Assembly (NCBI RefSeq): GCF_014678725.1
Contig: NZ_CP061497.1
Location: 2,806,001-2,870,000 of the forward strand
Direction: 5' to 3'
DNA from: Thermomonas sp. XSG
GTDB lineage: Bacteria; Pseudomonadota; Gammaproteobacteria; Xanthomonadales; Xanthomonadaceae
Length of the DNA stretch: 64,000 nucleotides
Under the pieces are notes generated by a model. The model made no database searches and was not told the origin of the DNA. It worked only from the letters and a program-made list of their open reading frames with translations. Below are positions 36,157 through 46,231 of the stretch, piece after piece (position 1 is the stretch's first letter; the number at the start of each line of letters is the position of its first letter). A program made the translations under genes and the position numbers.

Positions 36157-37875
36157 GTGACGACGGCACAGGACCTGATCGCCGCGCTCGAACAACGGCG
36201 CCTGCTCAAGCGGGGGCACGCTGATGCGCCGGGGGAAATGCCTGCCGGCTGGCAGCGCTGGTTCGACGCGCAGCCGCAGGCCGATGCCGGTGCCGCGCGC
36301 GCGCATATCGAAGCCTGGGTGGCGCCGCTTGCGGAGCGCCTGACCTATGCGGCGCAGGGCCGTGCCGCGCGGCTGGGCCTGCCGTTCTTCCACTTGCAGC
36401 GGCTGGCGCGCCCGCACGACCCCCGCGATGGGCGCGTCCTGCGGATCGGCGTGGGCGCCGCCGACATCGTGCTGCACCTGCTGCTGGCGGCCACGCTGCT
36501 GTGGCTGATGTACCTGCATCTGGCCGAACTGGCGCGGCAGGACGACGAGCCAGGCCAAGTGGTGCAGGTCCATTTCATTGGTCGCGGCAATGCCCAGGCG
36601 GGTGGTGGTGCGGTTGCCGAGCAGGGGGCGCAGGGCGCGCCGTTGCGGGCTTCCCCTGCCTCCCGCCGGATGCCGGCGCCTGCGCAGGAAGCCGCCGCTG
36701 CGTCCGCGCAGCCCTCGGAGACGGCGGTGCCGCCGGCGGTGGAGCAGGTCGCTTTGCCGCAGCAACAGTCGATCGATGCCAGCCGACCGGTGCCGCAGTT
36801 GGAGCAGGTGCCGACGCCGCCGGAGGCGCGCCAGGTGCTGCAGGTGAGCGAGGTGCCGCAGCCGCAGCCGGACGGATTCAAGCTGCCGCCGCCGCGCGAA
36901 CGCAGCGTGGTGTTGCCGCAGGCGACGCTGCGGGAAGCCCATCCGCGGCCGCAGGTGGAGTCGCTTCCGATGCTCGAAACGCCTGCACCCCGCGCGCTGC
37001 AGCCCTTGCCGCAGCAGGCGCAGTTGCGCGCGCCGGAATTGCGCGAAAAGGTGCGGGACATCGAAGTGTTCCGGCCGGATGCGCGCCTGCAGGCGCGCGA
37101 GCGCACGGCGCCGACTGCCGATGCCACGGCGCAGGTGCGGGTGCCGCGGCCGGTCGGGCAGGTGCGTGAATTGCCATTGAAGCCGGATCCCGGCGGTGCA
37201 GCCGTTGCCGCGCCAGAGCGGGGCAACGCCCCGGCGGGCGGCGGCGCGCGTGCGGCGAGCGCCGGCGCCGGCCAAGTGCAGGCCGGCAGCGGACAGGGCG
37301 TACGAACCGCGAAGGCGGGCGGGCGTGGCGTCGCAGCAAAGGGCGCCGGTGCCGGTCCCGGGTTGAAGCCGGCACCGGGCGGGTGGCCGGGCGCGGCGAA
37401 GAGCGATGACTGGGGTGCCTCGCAGCGTAACGTCGCCGGGACAGGCAATGGCGACGGCCGCGAGGGTGATGGCAAGTCCGGCCTGTTCAACGCCGACGGC
37501 AGCGCGCGCCTGCCGGACGAATGGTCCAGGCAGGACGGGCTGGACCTGGATCGGGCGGGGACTTGGCTCAAGCGGCCTGGACTGGAATACCGTGGCACGC
37601 GCTTCGACAAGTACTGGATCCCGCAGGGTACGCTGCTGCAGGAATGGGTGCGGCGCGGGATCAAGGAGCTGTCGATCCCGATTCCCGGCACCGGCCTGAA
37701 GCTGAAGTGCGTGGTGTCGCTGCTGCAGTTCGGCGGCGGCTGCATGCCGGTGGACCCGGACGTGAACGAGCAGTCGTCGACCGGTCGCGCCGCGCCCGCG
37801 GTGCCGTTCAAGCCCGAGCTGCAGGAAGACAACGGCAGCGTGCGCCCGGCGCCCGTGCCTGCGGAAAACCCATAG
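36157..37875 (+). CDS. Proline-rich single-pass membrane protein ('transmembrane repetitive protein')
   Basis: Starts at a GTG. The 572-residue protein has a cytoplasmic N-domain (1 to about 95), one hydrophobic segment (about 98-122, VLHLLLAATLLWLMYLHLAE), then a long Pro/Gln/Ala/Val-rich stretch (about 150-350), a Gly/Ala-rich part (about 350-430), and a compact C-terminal domain (about 440-545) with two cysteines (KCVV and GGCMP). The layout resembles TonB-type periplasm-spanning proteins but no TonB C-terminal motif is seen. Such proteins are annotated in Xanthomonads without known function. It follows nfuA by 15 nt. Confidence 0.6.
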   Translation: MTTAQDLIAALEQRRLLKRGHADAPGEMPAGWQRWFDAQPQADAGAARAHIEAWVAPLAERLTYAAQGRAARLGLPFFHLQRLARPHDPRDGRVLRIGVGAADIVLHLLLAATLLWLMYLHLAELARQDDEPGQVVQVHFIGRGNAQAGGGAVAEQGAQGAPLRASPASRRMPAPAQEAAAASAQPSETAVPPAVEQVALPQQQSIDASRPVPQLEQVPTPPEARQVLQVSEVPQPQPDGFKLPPPRERSVVLPQATLREAHPRPQVESLPMLETPAPRALQPLPQQAQLRAPELREKVRDIEVFRPDARLQARERTAPTADATAQVRVPRPVGQVRELPLKPDPGGAAVAAPERGNAPAGGGARAASAGAGQVQAGSGQGVRTAKAGGRGVAAKGAGAGPGLKPAPGGWPGAAKSDDWGASQRNVAGTGNGDGREGDGKSGLFNADGSARLPDEWSRQDGLDLDRAGTWLKRPGLEYRGTRFDKYWIPQGTLLQEWVRRGIKELSIPIPGTGLKLKCVVSLLQFGGGCMPVDPDVNEQSSTGRAAPAVPFKPELQEDNGSVRPAPVPAENP

Positions 37876-37954
37876 CGTCGATCAGCGATGCCCGGACTTG
37901 TTGCGGGGGACAGGTGATGCCCTTGCGCTGCCGGCCATCAACGAAGCGGGCGAC

Positions 37955-38263
37955 TCAGGCGCGTGCGCCCAGCGACTGCACCATCAGTGTGCGCAGGGCG
38001 GCATCATCGCGCGCCACCGGCGGCGCGATCTCGGTCAGCGAAAACCCGCGCGCCAGCGCATCGTCCTCGTCCAGTCCTTCGAACGCCACGAACTCGGCGT
38101 CCATCAGCGCGGCGCGCGCAGTGTCGATGCTGTCGTAGGCGAGGGTGTTGCCATCGCTGTCGAAGACCTCCGCGGTCCCGGCCTCGCGTTCGCGCAGGCG
38201 TGCCCACACCACGGTGCGGCCCAGCGTGGCCAGCCACCAGCTGTCGTTGTCCGTTTCGCTCAT
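37955..38263 (-). CDS. Small hypothetical acidic protein
   Basis: A 102-residue acidic protein, MSETDNDSWWLATLGRTVVW at its start, with no signal peptide or hydrophobic segment. The repeated pattern of D/E-rich turns (DSDGNTLAYDS, GLDEDDALARGF) gives no recognised domain. Its ATG overlaps the stop of the upstream membrane protein gene (ATGA), so the pair is translationally coupled and lies in the asnS operon. Confidence 0.65.
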   Translation of the reverse strand: MSETDNDSWWLATLGRTVVWARLREREAGTAEVFDSDGNTLAYDSIDTARAALMDAEFVAFEGLDEDDALARGFSLTEIAPPVARDDAALRTLMVQSLGARA

Positions 38264-38576
38264 GACAATCCCTTTCCGATGATCCACAGCACGCCGCCCA
38301 TCGCGATCCCGCCCAGGATCACCAGCAGGGAGATGCGCGAAGGCGTGGCCAGCCCCGACAGGCTGCGGTCGGACGCGCTGCGATAGTCGCCGCGCAACAG
38401 CCACCAAAGGGCCACGGGCTTGAGGAAAGCACCGGGGCCGAACTGTTCCACCAGCCGCGGATGGCGGTCGCGCAGGTGCACCAGTGTCAGCGGCCAGAAG
38501 ATCACGAAGGCGGTGGCGCCGGCGATCGCGATCGCGAATGCGGTCAGCGCCAGGAACAGGACCAGATCGGCGTCCA

Positions 38577-38577
<1 letters not shown>
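38260..38577 (-). CDS. Small membrane protein with two hydrophobic segments
   Basis: A 105-residue protein with hydrophobic segments near 5-30 (LVLFLALTAFAIAIAGATAF) and 83-101 (ISLLVILGGIAMGGVLWII), and a charged stretch between them. The family is not recognised. The ATG overlaps the asnS stop (TGATG), and the next ORF overlaps its own stop, so asnS and two small genes form one tightly packed transcript. The role is unknown. Confidence 0.65.
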
Positions 38578-39977
<1,400 letters not shown>

Positions 39978-40028
39978 CTTGAAATCCTGCGTTGCAAGCA
40001 TGAAATAGAGCGGGGAGTTTACCGGAGC

Positions 40029-40043
40029 TACAATCCCCGCATG
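40029..40043 (+). promoter_or_regulatory. Leaderless-type promoter of the IscA-like gene (TACAAT-N6-ATG)
   Basis: TACAAT at 40029-40034, six nucleotides (CCCCGC), then ATG at 40041. There is no Shine-Dalgarno. Confidence 0.5.
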
Positions 40044-40382
40044 GCCATTCTGCTGACCGACACCGCCCGCGACCGCATCCGCGGCTACCTTGATGCCGAC
40101 CCCGCCGCCTTGGGCCTGCGCTTCGGCGTTTCCCGCAGCGGCTGCTCGGGCTGGGGCTACAAGGTGGACATGGCGCGCGAGCAGGGCGCGGACGACGTGG
40201 TGTTCGACGCCGGCGGCGTACGCATCTTCGTCGATGCCGCCAGCCTGCCGCAGGTGGACGGCACCCGCATCGACTTCGTGAAGCAGGGGTTGAACGAACA
40301 GTTCACCTTCGACAATCCCAATGTGACCGGCGGCTGCGGCTGCGGCTCCAGCTTCACCACCGGGCTGGTCCAACTGGCCTGA
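40041..40382 (+). CDS. A-type Fe-S carrier protein (IscA/HesB family)
   Basis: A 113-residue protein that binds iron or Fe-S clusters for delivery to apo-proteins. The three conserved cysteines of A-type carriers are present: C35 in [10 protein letters not shown] and the C99-x-C101 pair in GGCGCGSSF. It stands alone rather than in an isc operon, so it could be called IscA or ErpA; the sequence does not decide. It lies between asnS (divergent) and rpsF. The other Fe-S gene in the window, nfuA, has the same kind of start. Confidence 0.88.
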   Translation: MAILLTDTARDRIRGYLDADPAALGLRFGVSRSGCSGWGYKVDMAREQGADDVVFDAGGVRIFVDAASLPQVDGTRIDFVKQGLNEQFTFDNPNVTGGCGCGSSFTTGLVQLA

Positions 40383-40383
40383 T

Positions 40384-40412
40384 TTGCACGCAAGTGCTTG
40401 ATTGGCCATAAT
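40384..40412 (+). promoter_or_regulatory. Sigma70 promoter of the rpsF-rpsR-rplI operon
   Basis: TTGCAC (40384-40389), a 17-nt spacer and CATAAT (40407-40412), immediately after the IscA-like stop codon. Transcription would start near 40419 and give a leader of about 110 nt before rpsF. Confidence 0.7.
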
Positions 40413-40418
40413 GGTCGG

Positions 40419-40528
40419 CTCCCGCTTGCGGGGGGCTCTTGCCCGAACGCGCCTGTCCATGTCACCGGCAGGTGGCCGAGGGCTGTCCGGCCGGCATCGC
40501 GCCAGCCGCCATCCACAAGGAAACCACC
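40419..40528 (+). promoter_or_regulatory. rpsF leader, candidate S6:S18 autoregulatory RNA
   Basis: The leader holds GC-rich pairing options around CACCGGCAGGTGGCCG and GGCCGAGGGCTGTCCGGCC (about 40460-40492). In many bacteria the rpsF leader binds the S6:S18 complex for feedback control. I cannot fold the RNA here, so the assignment rests on context and the presence of pairable segments. Confidence 0.35.
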
Positions 40529-40942
40529 ATGCGTCACTATGAAATCGTGTTCCTGGTCCATCCGGACCAGAGCGAGCAGGTCCCGGCGATGATCGAGCGC
40601 TACAAGGGCGCCATCGAGGCCGGCAACGGCAAGATCCACCGCCTGGAAGACTGGGGCCGCCGCCAGCTGGCCTACCCGATCCAGAACCTGGTGAAGGCGC
40701 ACTACGTGCTGCTGAACATCGAGGCCGAGCAGTCCGTGCTGGACGAGCTGGTCGACACGTTCCGCTTCAACGACGCGATCCTGCGCCACCTGGTCATGCG
40801 TCGCGACGACGCGGTGACCGAGCAGTCCCTGATCATGAAGAACAAGGACGAGAAGGGCGACAAGCCCGAGCGTCGCCGCCGCGACGACGAGAGCGACAGT
40901 GCCGTGGGCACTGGCGAATCCGATAACGCCGAAGCCGCCTGA
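40529..40942 (+). CDS. rpsF: 30S ribosomal protein S6
   Basis: A 137-residue protein beginning [17 protein letters not shown], behind AAGGAAAC. The conserved [10 protein letters not shown] and [10 protein letters not shown] segments are present. The C-terminal tail is long, Lys/Arg then Asp/Glu/Ser-rich, as in species whose S6 is glutamylated or simply extended. First gene of the rpsF-rpsR-rplI operon. priB, which sits between rpsF and rpsR in E. coli, is absent. Confidence 0.96.
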   Translation: MRHYEIVFLVHPDQSEQVPAMIERYKGAIEAGNGKIHRLEDWGRRQLAYPIQNLVKAHYVLLNIEAEQSVLDELVDTFRFNDAILRHLVMRRDDAVTEQSLIMKNKDEKGDKPERRRRDDESDSAVGTGESDNAEAA

Positions 40943-40953
40943 GGAGCACGTCC

Positions 40954-41184
40954 ATGTCCAAGTTCTTCCGCCGCCGCAAGTTCTGCAAGTTCACTGCCGA
41001 GGGCGTGACCGAGATCGACTACAAGGATCTCAACACCCTGCGCCAGTACCTGACCGAGACCGGCAAGATCGTGCCGAGCCGCATCACCGGCACCAAGTCC
41101 AAGTACCAGCGCCAGCTGCAGAACGCCGTCAAGCGCGCTCGCTTCCTGGCTCTGATCCCGTACACGGACAACCACAACGTCTGA
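40954..41184 (+). CDS. rpsR: 30S ribosomal protein S18
   Basis: A 76-residue protein of standard length, [17 protein letters not shown] at its start, with the conserved segment [19 protein letters not shown]. It pairs with S6 on the 30S platform. It starts 11 nt after rpsF behind a GGAGCA ribosome-binding site. The single cysteine in RKFCKF is a remnant of the zinc-type N-terminus of other S18 forms. Confidence 0.97.
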   Translation: MSKFFRRRKFCKFTAEGVTEIDYKDLNTLRQYLTETGKIVPSRITGTKSKYQRQLQNAVKRARFLALIPYTDNHNV

Positions 41185-41270
41185 TCCCGCTCGTTGACGA
41201 GCAAGCCCGTCCATTCGGACAGCCACCGTTGCGGCGCATCGCGCGCCGCTAACGAATACGGAGCAACACC

Positions 41271-41726
41271 ATGCAACTGATCCTCCTGCAGAAGGTCACC
41301 AACCTCGGCAATCTCGGCGACAAGGTCGACGTGAAGCCGGGCTACGGCCGCAACTACCTGGTGCCGCAGGGCAAGGCCGTGCCGGCCACCGCCGCCAACC
41401 TGGCCGAGTTCGAGGCCAAGCGCGCCGAGTACGAAGCCAAGGCCCAGGCCACCCTGGATGCCGCTTCCGCGCGCCAGGCCAAGCTGGCCGATGCCAGCGT
41501 GACCGTGGCCGCCAACGCGTCCACCGAAGGCAAGCTGTTCGGTTCGGTCGGCCCGCGCGAAATCGCCGAGGCCCTGACCAAGCAGCTGGGCGTGGAAGTG
41601 AACAAGTCGGAAGTGGTGATGGGCGAAGGCCCGCTGCGCCACACCGGCGAGTTCGAGGTGCTGGTGCACCTGCACGCCGACATCGACACCACCGTCAAGG
41701 TGGTGGTGGTGCCGGAAGCCGCCTGA
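41271..41726 (+). CDS. rplI: 50S ribosomal protein L9
   Basis: A 151-residue protein with the N-domain signature [33 protein letters not shown], a central helix, and a C-terminal domain. Binds 23S rRNA at the base of the L1 stalk and helps keep the reading frame. Last gene of the operon; a strong terminator follows. Confidence 0.97.
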   Translation: MQLILLQKVTNLGNLGDKVDVKPGYGRNYLVPQGKAVPATAANLAEFEAKRAEYEAKAQATLDAASARQAKLADASVTVAANASTEGKLFGSVGPREIAEALTKQLGVEVNKSEVVMGEGPLRHTGEFEVLVHLHADIDTTVKVVVVPEAA

Positions 41727-41752
41727 TACGGCCGCCAGCCAGCATGACCGCG

Positions 41753-41783
41753 ACGGGCGCCGCAAGGCGCCCGTTTCGTTTTT
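41753..41783 (+). terminator. Intrinsic terminator of the rpsF-rpsR-rplI operon
   Basis: ACGGGCGCC, loop GCAA (a GNRA loop), GGCGCCCGT, then TTCGTTTTT: a 9-bp stem followed by a T-rich run. It is a textbook Rho-independent terminator 26 bp after the rplI stop. Confidence 0.9.
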
Positions 41784-41831
41784 ACGGAACGTCGGAACGA
41801 TCACTGTCGCAGCCAGTGAGATGCCCACCGG

Positions 41832-41840
41832 TTATCCACA
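41832..41840 (+). promoter_or_regulatory. Perfect DnaA box upstream of dnaB
   Basis: TTATCCACA matches the DnaA-box consensus TTATNCACA exactly. It lies 106 nt before the dnaB start. A degenerate second copy, TTATCTGCA, follows at 41844-41852. DnaA could bind here and regulate dnaB. Confidence 0.55.
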
Positions 41841-41905
41841 GGGTTATCTGCAACGCTTGCCGACGGCGCCGACTACGATGATCGTTTCCACCGCACAACA
41901 ACGAC

Positions 41906-41925
41906 CGGCCCGCCATGACGGGCCG
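41906..41925 (+). other. Hairpin in the dnaB leader
   Basis: CGGCCCG, loop CCATGA, CGGGCCG: a 7-bp GC stem ending 20 nt before the dnaB ATG. It may be a pause or translation-control element, or without function. Confidence 0.35.
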
Positions 41926-41945
41926 ACAGGGGAGTCACGCTGCCG

Positions 41946-43358
41946 ATGAGCGCAAGGTCGGGGATCCGTTCCGATGCCAGCTTCCAGACCCGCAACGAGC
42001 ACCGGGTCGAGCAGCTGCGCGTGCCGCCGCAATCGATCGAGGCCGAGCAGGCGGTGCTGGGCGGGCTGATGCTGGACCCGAACGCGTTCGACCGCGTGGC
42101 CGACCAGCTGGTGGAGGAGGATTTCTACCGGCGCGACCACCAGCTGATCTACCGCGCGGTGCGCGAACTGGTGGAGAAGAACCGCCCTTGCGACGCGGTG
42201 ACGGTGGGCGAGTGGTTCGATTCGCAAGGCATCAGCGAGCAGGTCGCCGGCGGTGCCTATCTGGTCGAGCTGGCCGCCAGCACGCCCAGCGCGGCCAATA
42301 TCAAGGCCTATGCGGAAATCGTCCGCGACAAGGCGGTGCAACGCCGGCTGATCGACGTCGGCACTACCATCGTCAACGACGGCTTCCAGCCCGAAGGCCG
42401 CGACTCCGGCGAACTGCTGGCGCAGGCCGAATCGGCGGTGTTCGCGATTGCCGAAGGCCATTCGCGCGGCAAGCAGGACTTCACGCCGGTGCGGCGCGCG
42501 CTGGCCGAGGCGTTCGAGATCCTGCAGAAGCGCGCCGAGAACGGCGGCGGCATCACCGGCCTGCCGACCGGTTATTCCGAGTTCGACCAGATGACCGCCG
42601 GCCTGCAGCCCACCGACCTGATCGTGCTGGCCGCGCGCCCGGCGATGGGCAAGACCACCTTCGCCCTCAACATCGCCGAATACGGCGCGCTGAAGTCGAA
42701 GAAGGCGGTGGCGGTGTTTTCGATGGAAATGTCCGCCGGGCAGCTGGCCATGCGCCTGATCTCGTCGCTGGGCCGGGTCAATGCGCAGCGGCTGAAGGTC
42801 GGTGATCTGGAGGACGAGGACTGGAGCCGCGTCACCGGGGCCATCGCCCAGCTCAGCGGCATCAAGATCTTCATCGACGACACCCCGGGCCTGTCCCCGG
42901 AGGTGCTGCGCGCCAAGGCGCGCCGGCTCAAGCGCGAGCACGACCTGGGCCTGATCGTGATCGACTACCTGCAGCTGATGCAGGTGCCCGGCAACAGCGA
43001 GAACCGCGCCACCGAGATCTCCGAGATCAGCCGCTCGCTGAAGGGGCTGGCGAAGGAGCTGAACGTGCCGGTGATCGCGCTGTCGCAGCTCAACCGCTCG
43101 CTGGAATCACGCACCGACAAGCGGCCGGTGATGGCCGACCTGCGCGAATCCGGCGCGATCGAGCAGGACGCGGACATGATCGTGTTCATCTACCGTGACG
43201 AGTACTACAACAAGGAAAACTCGCCGGACAAGGGCCTGGCCGAGATCATCATCGGCAAGCACCGAAACGGCAGTACCGGCAGCTTCAAGCTGAAGTTCTT
43301 CGGCGAGTACACGCGCTTCGACAACCTGGCGCACGACACCGTCGGCAGCTTTGAGTGA
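41946..43358 (+). CDS. dnaB: Replicative DNA helicase DnaB
   Basis: Hexameric helicase that unwinds DNA at the fork and binds primase. The 470-residue protein has the N-terminal primase-interaction domain (VPPQSIEAEQAVLGGLML), and the RecA-like helicase core with Walker A ARPAMGKTTF, Walker B LIVIDYLQLM and the Arg-finger region near LKRSLESRTD-like NRSLESRTDKRP. No intein interrupts the core. The gene is preceded by a DnaA box and followed by alr. Confidence 0.96.
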   Translation: MSARSGIRSDASFQTRNEHRVEQLRVPPQSIEAEQAVLGGLMLDPNAFDRVADQLVEEDFYRRDHQLIYRAVRELVEKNRPCDAVTVGEWFDSQGISEQVAGGAYLVELAASTPSAANIKAYAEIVRDKAVQRRLIDVGTTIVNDGFQPEGRDSGELLAQAESAVFAIAEGHSRGKQDFTPVRRALAEAFEILQKRAENGGGITGLPTGYSEFDQMTAGLQPTDLIVLAARPAMGKTTFALNIAEYGALKSKKAVAVFSMEMSAGQLAMRLISSLGRVNAQRLKVGDLEDEDWSRVTGAIAQLSGIKIFIDDTPGLSPEVLRAKARRLKREHDLGLIVIDYLQLMQVPGNSENRATEISEISRSLKGLAKELNVPVIALSQLNRSLESRTDKRPVMADLRESGAIEQDADMIVFIYRDEYYNKENSPDKGLAEIIIGKHRNGSTGSFKLKFFGEYTRFDNLAHDTVGSFE

Positions 43359-43415
43359 TGGCATGCCGAAGGTTGGCTAGGCAGCCGCGGCGGCGCGTGT
43401 TCGAATAGCGCCCCT

Positions 43416-44558
43416 ATGAGCGAACTGATGAGCCAGCGGCCGACCCGGATCGTGGTCGACCTGGACGTGCTGGGCGGCAACCTGCGCGCGATCCGCGCGA
43501 AGGTCGGCGTGCCGGTGATGGCGATCGTCAAGGCCAATGCCTATGGCCACGGCCTGGTGCCGGTGGCGCACCACCTGCAGGCGCAGGGCGTGGAGCAGCT
43601 GGGCGTGGCCTTCGTCGAGGAAGGCATGGCGCTGCGCAGGGCCGGCATCACCGTGCCGATCCTGGTGCTGGGCGGCATCCTCGGTCGCCAGGTCGGGCAG
43701 CTGATCCAGCACGACCTGGAAATCACCGTGTCCTCGCTGGACAAGCTGCGCAAGGTCGAGGTCGCCGCCGAGCGGCTGGGCCGCAAAGCGGTGGTCCATC
43801 TGAAGATCGACACAGGGATGGAGCGGATCGGCGTGCACAGCTATTCGTGCGGGCCGATGATCGAGGCGGCGGTGGCCTCGGGCTGGTGCACGGTGAAAGG
43901 GGTGTATTCGCACCTGGCCTGCGCCGACGATCCCACGTCGGCGATGACCGCGCTGCAGCTGGAGCGTTTCCAGGAGGCCTGCGCCCATTTCGAGCGCATC
44001 GGTGCACCCATGCCGATCCGCCACCTCGCCAATTCCGGCGGCGTACTGCATTACCCGGAGACCTGGCTGGACATGGTGCGGCCGGGGATCATGCTCTACG
44101 GCGTGCTGCCCGACCCGGACGCGCACCGCACGGTGGACGTGAAGCCGGCGCTGTCGCTGATCTCGCAGGTGGTCTATTTCAAGACCGTGCTGGCAGGGCA
44201 CCCGGTCGGCTATGGCGCCACTTGGGCGCCGCCGCATGACACCCACGTCGTGACCGTGCCGATCGGCTATGGCGACGGCTATCCGCGCGCGCTGTCCAAC
44301 TGCGGTGAAGTGCTGATCCGTGGCCAGCGCCGGCCGATCGTGGGCCGCCTGTGCATGGACCAGTTCATGGTCGACCTGGGCCCGGACGGCAGCGCCTACG
44401 TCGAGGACGACGTGGTGTTGATCGGCACGCAGGGCGGCGAAACGATCAGCGTCGAGGACGTGGCCAAGCGCGCCGGCACCATCGGCTACGAAATCCTGAC
44501 CCGGCTCAACGAGCGCGTGCCGCGTGAATACGTGGGCGGGCCAACGGCGGTCGTCTGA
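43416..44558 (+). CDS. alr: Alanine racemase
   Basis: PLP enzyme converting L-Ala to D-Ala for peptidoglycan. The 380-residue protein has the PLP-lysine motif VKANAYGHG (K39) and the second catalytic region VGYGATW with its Tyr. It is 57 bp after dnaB, a dnaB-alr order common in gammaproteobacteria. A stop-rich short space and no clear RBS lie before the ATG; TCGAAT is 9 nt upstream. Confidence 0.95.
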   Translation: MSELMSQRPTRIVVDLDVLGGNLRAIRAKVGVPVMAIVKANAYGHGLVPVAHHLQAQGVEQLGVAFVEEGMALRRAGITVPILVLGGILGRQVGQLIQHDLEITVSSLDKLRKVEVAAERLGRKAVVHLKIDTGMERIGVHSYSCGPMIEAAVASGWCTVKGVYSHLACADDPTSAMTALQLERFQEACAHFERIGAPMPIRHLANSGGVLHYPETWLDMVRPGIMLYGVLPDPDAHRTVDVKPALSLISQVVYFKTVLAGHPVGYGATWAPPHDTHVVTVPIGYGDGYPRALSNCGEVLIRGQRRPIVGRLCMDQFMVDLGPDGSAYVEDDVVLIGTQGGETISVEDVAKRAGTIGYEILTRLNERVPREYVGGPTAVV

Positions 44559-44573
44559 CCAGAGCCCTGCGGG

Positions 44574-44639
44574 CTGCACTCCGCGTTGACCACTCGTCAG
44601 GCGGCGTGATTCACTCGCCGGGACTACCGGGGAGTGCAG
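44574..44639 (+). promoter_or_regulatory. Inverted repeat that can sequester the RBS of the WS/DGAT gene
   Basis: CTGCACTCC (44574-44582) is perfectly complementary to GGAGTGCAG (44631-44639). The right arm contains the Shine-Dalgarno GGAG and ends one base before the ATG at 44641. The 48-nt interior can form a further small stem, CGGCG/CGCCG (44602-44606 with 44616-44620). In mRNA this would bury the ribosome-binding site, so it may act as a translational switch or thermosensor. Confidence 0.45.
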
Positions 44640-44640
44640 G

Positions 44641-46140
44641 ATGGCCACGTCGAAGCCGCGCCTGAAGCGTCCTGCCGAGCCATTGCGCCGGCCCAAGCGC
44701 GAACCGATGTCACGCGTGGACACCGCCTGGTTGCGGATGGAACGCCCAACCAACCCGATGATGATCACCGGCGTGCTGATGCTTGCCGAGCCGATGCAGC
44801 TTGCGCAGCTGAAGAAGGTGATCCAGCAGCGGTTCCTGTCGTATGCGCGGTTCCGGCAGAAGCCGGTCGATGGCGCGGCCGGGGCGCAGTGGGTCGAGGA
44901 CGAGCATTTCGACCTCGACTGGCATGTGCGCCTGGCGGGGTTGCCCGGACGCCCGGGACGGGCCTCCGAGAAGCGCGCATTGGAGCGTTTCGTCAGCGAG
45001 CTGGCGTCCAGTCCGCTGGATCCCACCAAGCCGTTGTGGCAGTTCCACTTGGTCGAGCGCTACCAGGGCGGCTCGGCGGTGGTGGCGCGCATCCACCATT
45101 GCTATGCCGACGGCATCGCGCTGGTGCAGGTGCTGCTGTCGCTGACCGACACCAGCCGCGAATCGTCCTCGGCCTCCCGGCTCGACAAGGCCTGGCTGAA
45201 GGAACAGGCGGCCCCGGTGGCGCGCCGGGTGGGCGCGATGGAGCGCTACATGAAGCTCGGCGGCAAGGCGCTGGGGCAGGGCATGGCGATGATGCAGGAC
45301 CCGTCGCTGGCCACGCTGCTGGCGAAGGAAGGCGGCGACATCGCCCGCGAGCTGGTGCATGCGCTGGCGCTCCCGGATGACCCGCCGTCGTTGCTGCGCG
45401 GCCAGCTGGGCGTCAGCAAGCGGGTCGCGTGGGCCGAGCCGCTGGAACTGGAGGAGGTGAAGGCGGTCGGCCGCGCCTGCGACTGCACCGTCAATGACGT
45501 GCTGATGGCCGCCGCCGCCGGTGCGCTGCGTGGCTACATGCGCGACCGCGGCGAGGCGCTGGAGGGCCTGAGCCTGCGCGCGACCGTGCCGGTCAACCTG
45601 CGCCCGCTGGAACACGCGAAGAAGCTGGGCAATCACTTCGGCCTGGTCTTCCTTGACCTGCCGGTGGGCGAGGACAACCCGCTGCGCCGGCTGCAGCGCG
45701 TGGCCGAATGCATGAACCAGCTGAAGGAGTCGCGCCAGGCCATCGTCGCCTACGGCCTGCTGGCTGCGCTGGGCATCGCCCCGCAGCCGGTGCAGGAGAT
45801 CGCGCTGGAGCTGTTCAGCCGCAAGGCCAGCGCCGTGGCGACCAACGTGCCCGGCCCGCAGCAGCCGCTGTACATGGCCGGCTGCACCGTGCGCGAGATC
45901 ATGTTCTGGGTGCCGCAGACCGGCTCGATCGGGCTGGGCCTGTCGATCCTCAGCTATCGCGGCAAGGTGCACTTCGGGATGATCGCCGACGCCCGTCTGG
46001 TACCGGACCCGGATGCGGTGGTCCGTCGATTCGGCGAGGAATTCGAAAAGCTCCTGTATCTGGCGATGATGGGGCCCTGGGATGCGCCGCTGGATGCAGC
46101 CGCGGCGGAGGCCCTGCTGCAAGACGCAACCTTGGCTTAA
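44641..46140 (+). CDS. Wax ester synthase/diacylglycerol acyltransferase (WS/DGAT)
   Basis: Esterifies acyl-CoA to fatty alcohols or diacylglycerol, making storage lipids. The 499-residue protein has the condensing motif HHCYADG (H152-H153...D157-G158) and the family's PLWQFHLVER and NVPGPQQPLY segments. Length is near 450-500 as usual. An N-terminal extension (1-22) is Lys/Arg/Pro-rich. Homologues are scattered in gammaproteobacteria, so the acceptor alcohol is open. Its RBS lies in a perfect inverted repeat. Confidence 0.88.
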   Translation: MATSKPRLKRPAEPLRRPKREPMSRVDTAWLRMERPTNPMMITGVLMLAEPMQLAQLKKVIQQRFLSYARFRQKPVDGAAGAQWVEDEHFDLDWHVRLAGLPGRPGRASEKRALERFVSELASSPLDPTKPLWQFHLVERYQGGSAVVARIHHCYADGIALVQVLLSLTDTSRESSSASRLDKAWLKEQAAPVARRVGAMERYMKLGGKALGQGMAMMQDPSLATLLAKEGGDIARELVHALALPDDPPSLLRGQLGVSKRVAWAEPLELEEVKAVGRACDCTVNDVLMAAAAGALRGYMRDRGEALEGLSLRATVPVNLRPLEHAKKLGNHFGLVFLDLPVGEDNPLRRLQRVAECMNQLKESRQAIVAYGLLAALGIAPQPVQEIALELFSRKASAVATNVPGPQQPLYMAGCTVREIMFWVPQTGSIGLGLSILSYRGKVHFGMIADARLVPDPDAVVRRFGEEFEKLLYLAMMGPWDAPLDAAAAEALLQDATLA

Positions 46141-46231
46141 CGCGGCGGCGCCCGTTCACATTCAGGCCACGATCCGCCGCCTAGCCTCATCGCCGCAACG
46201 CCACCGTGCCATCCAGACGAGGAGTCACCCA

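Noticed and set aside
41857-41879. TTGCCG...TACGAT as a dnaB promoter
   Set aside because: The spacer is only 11 nt, too short for sigma70.
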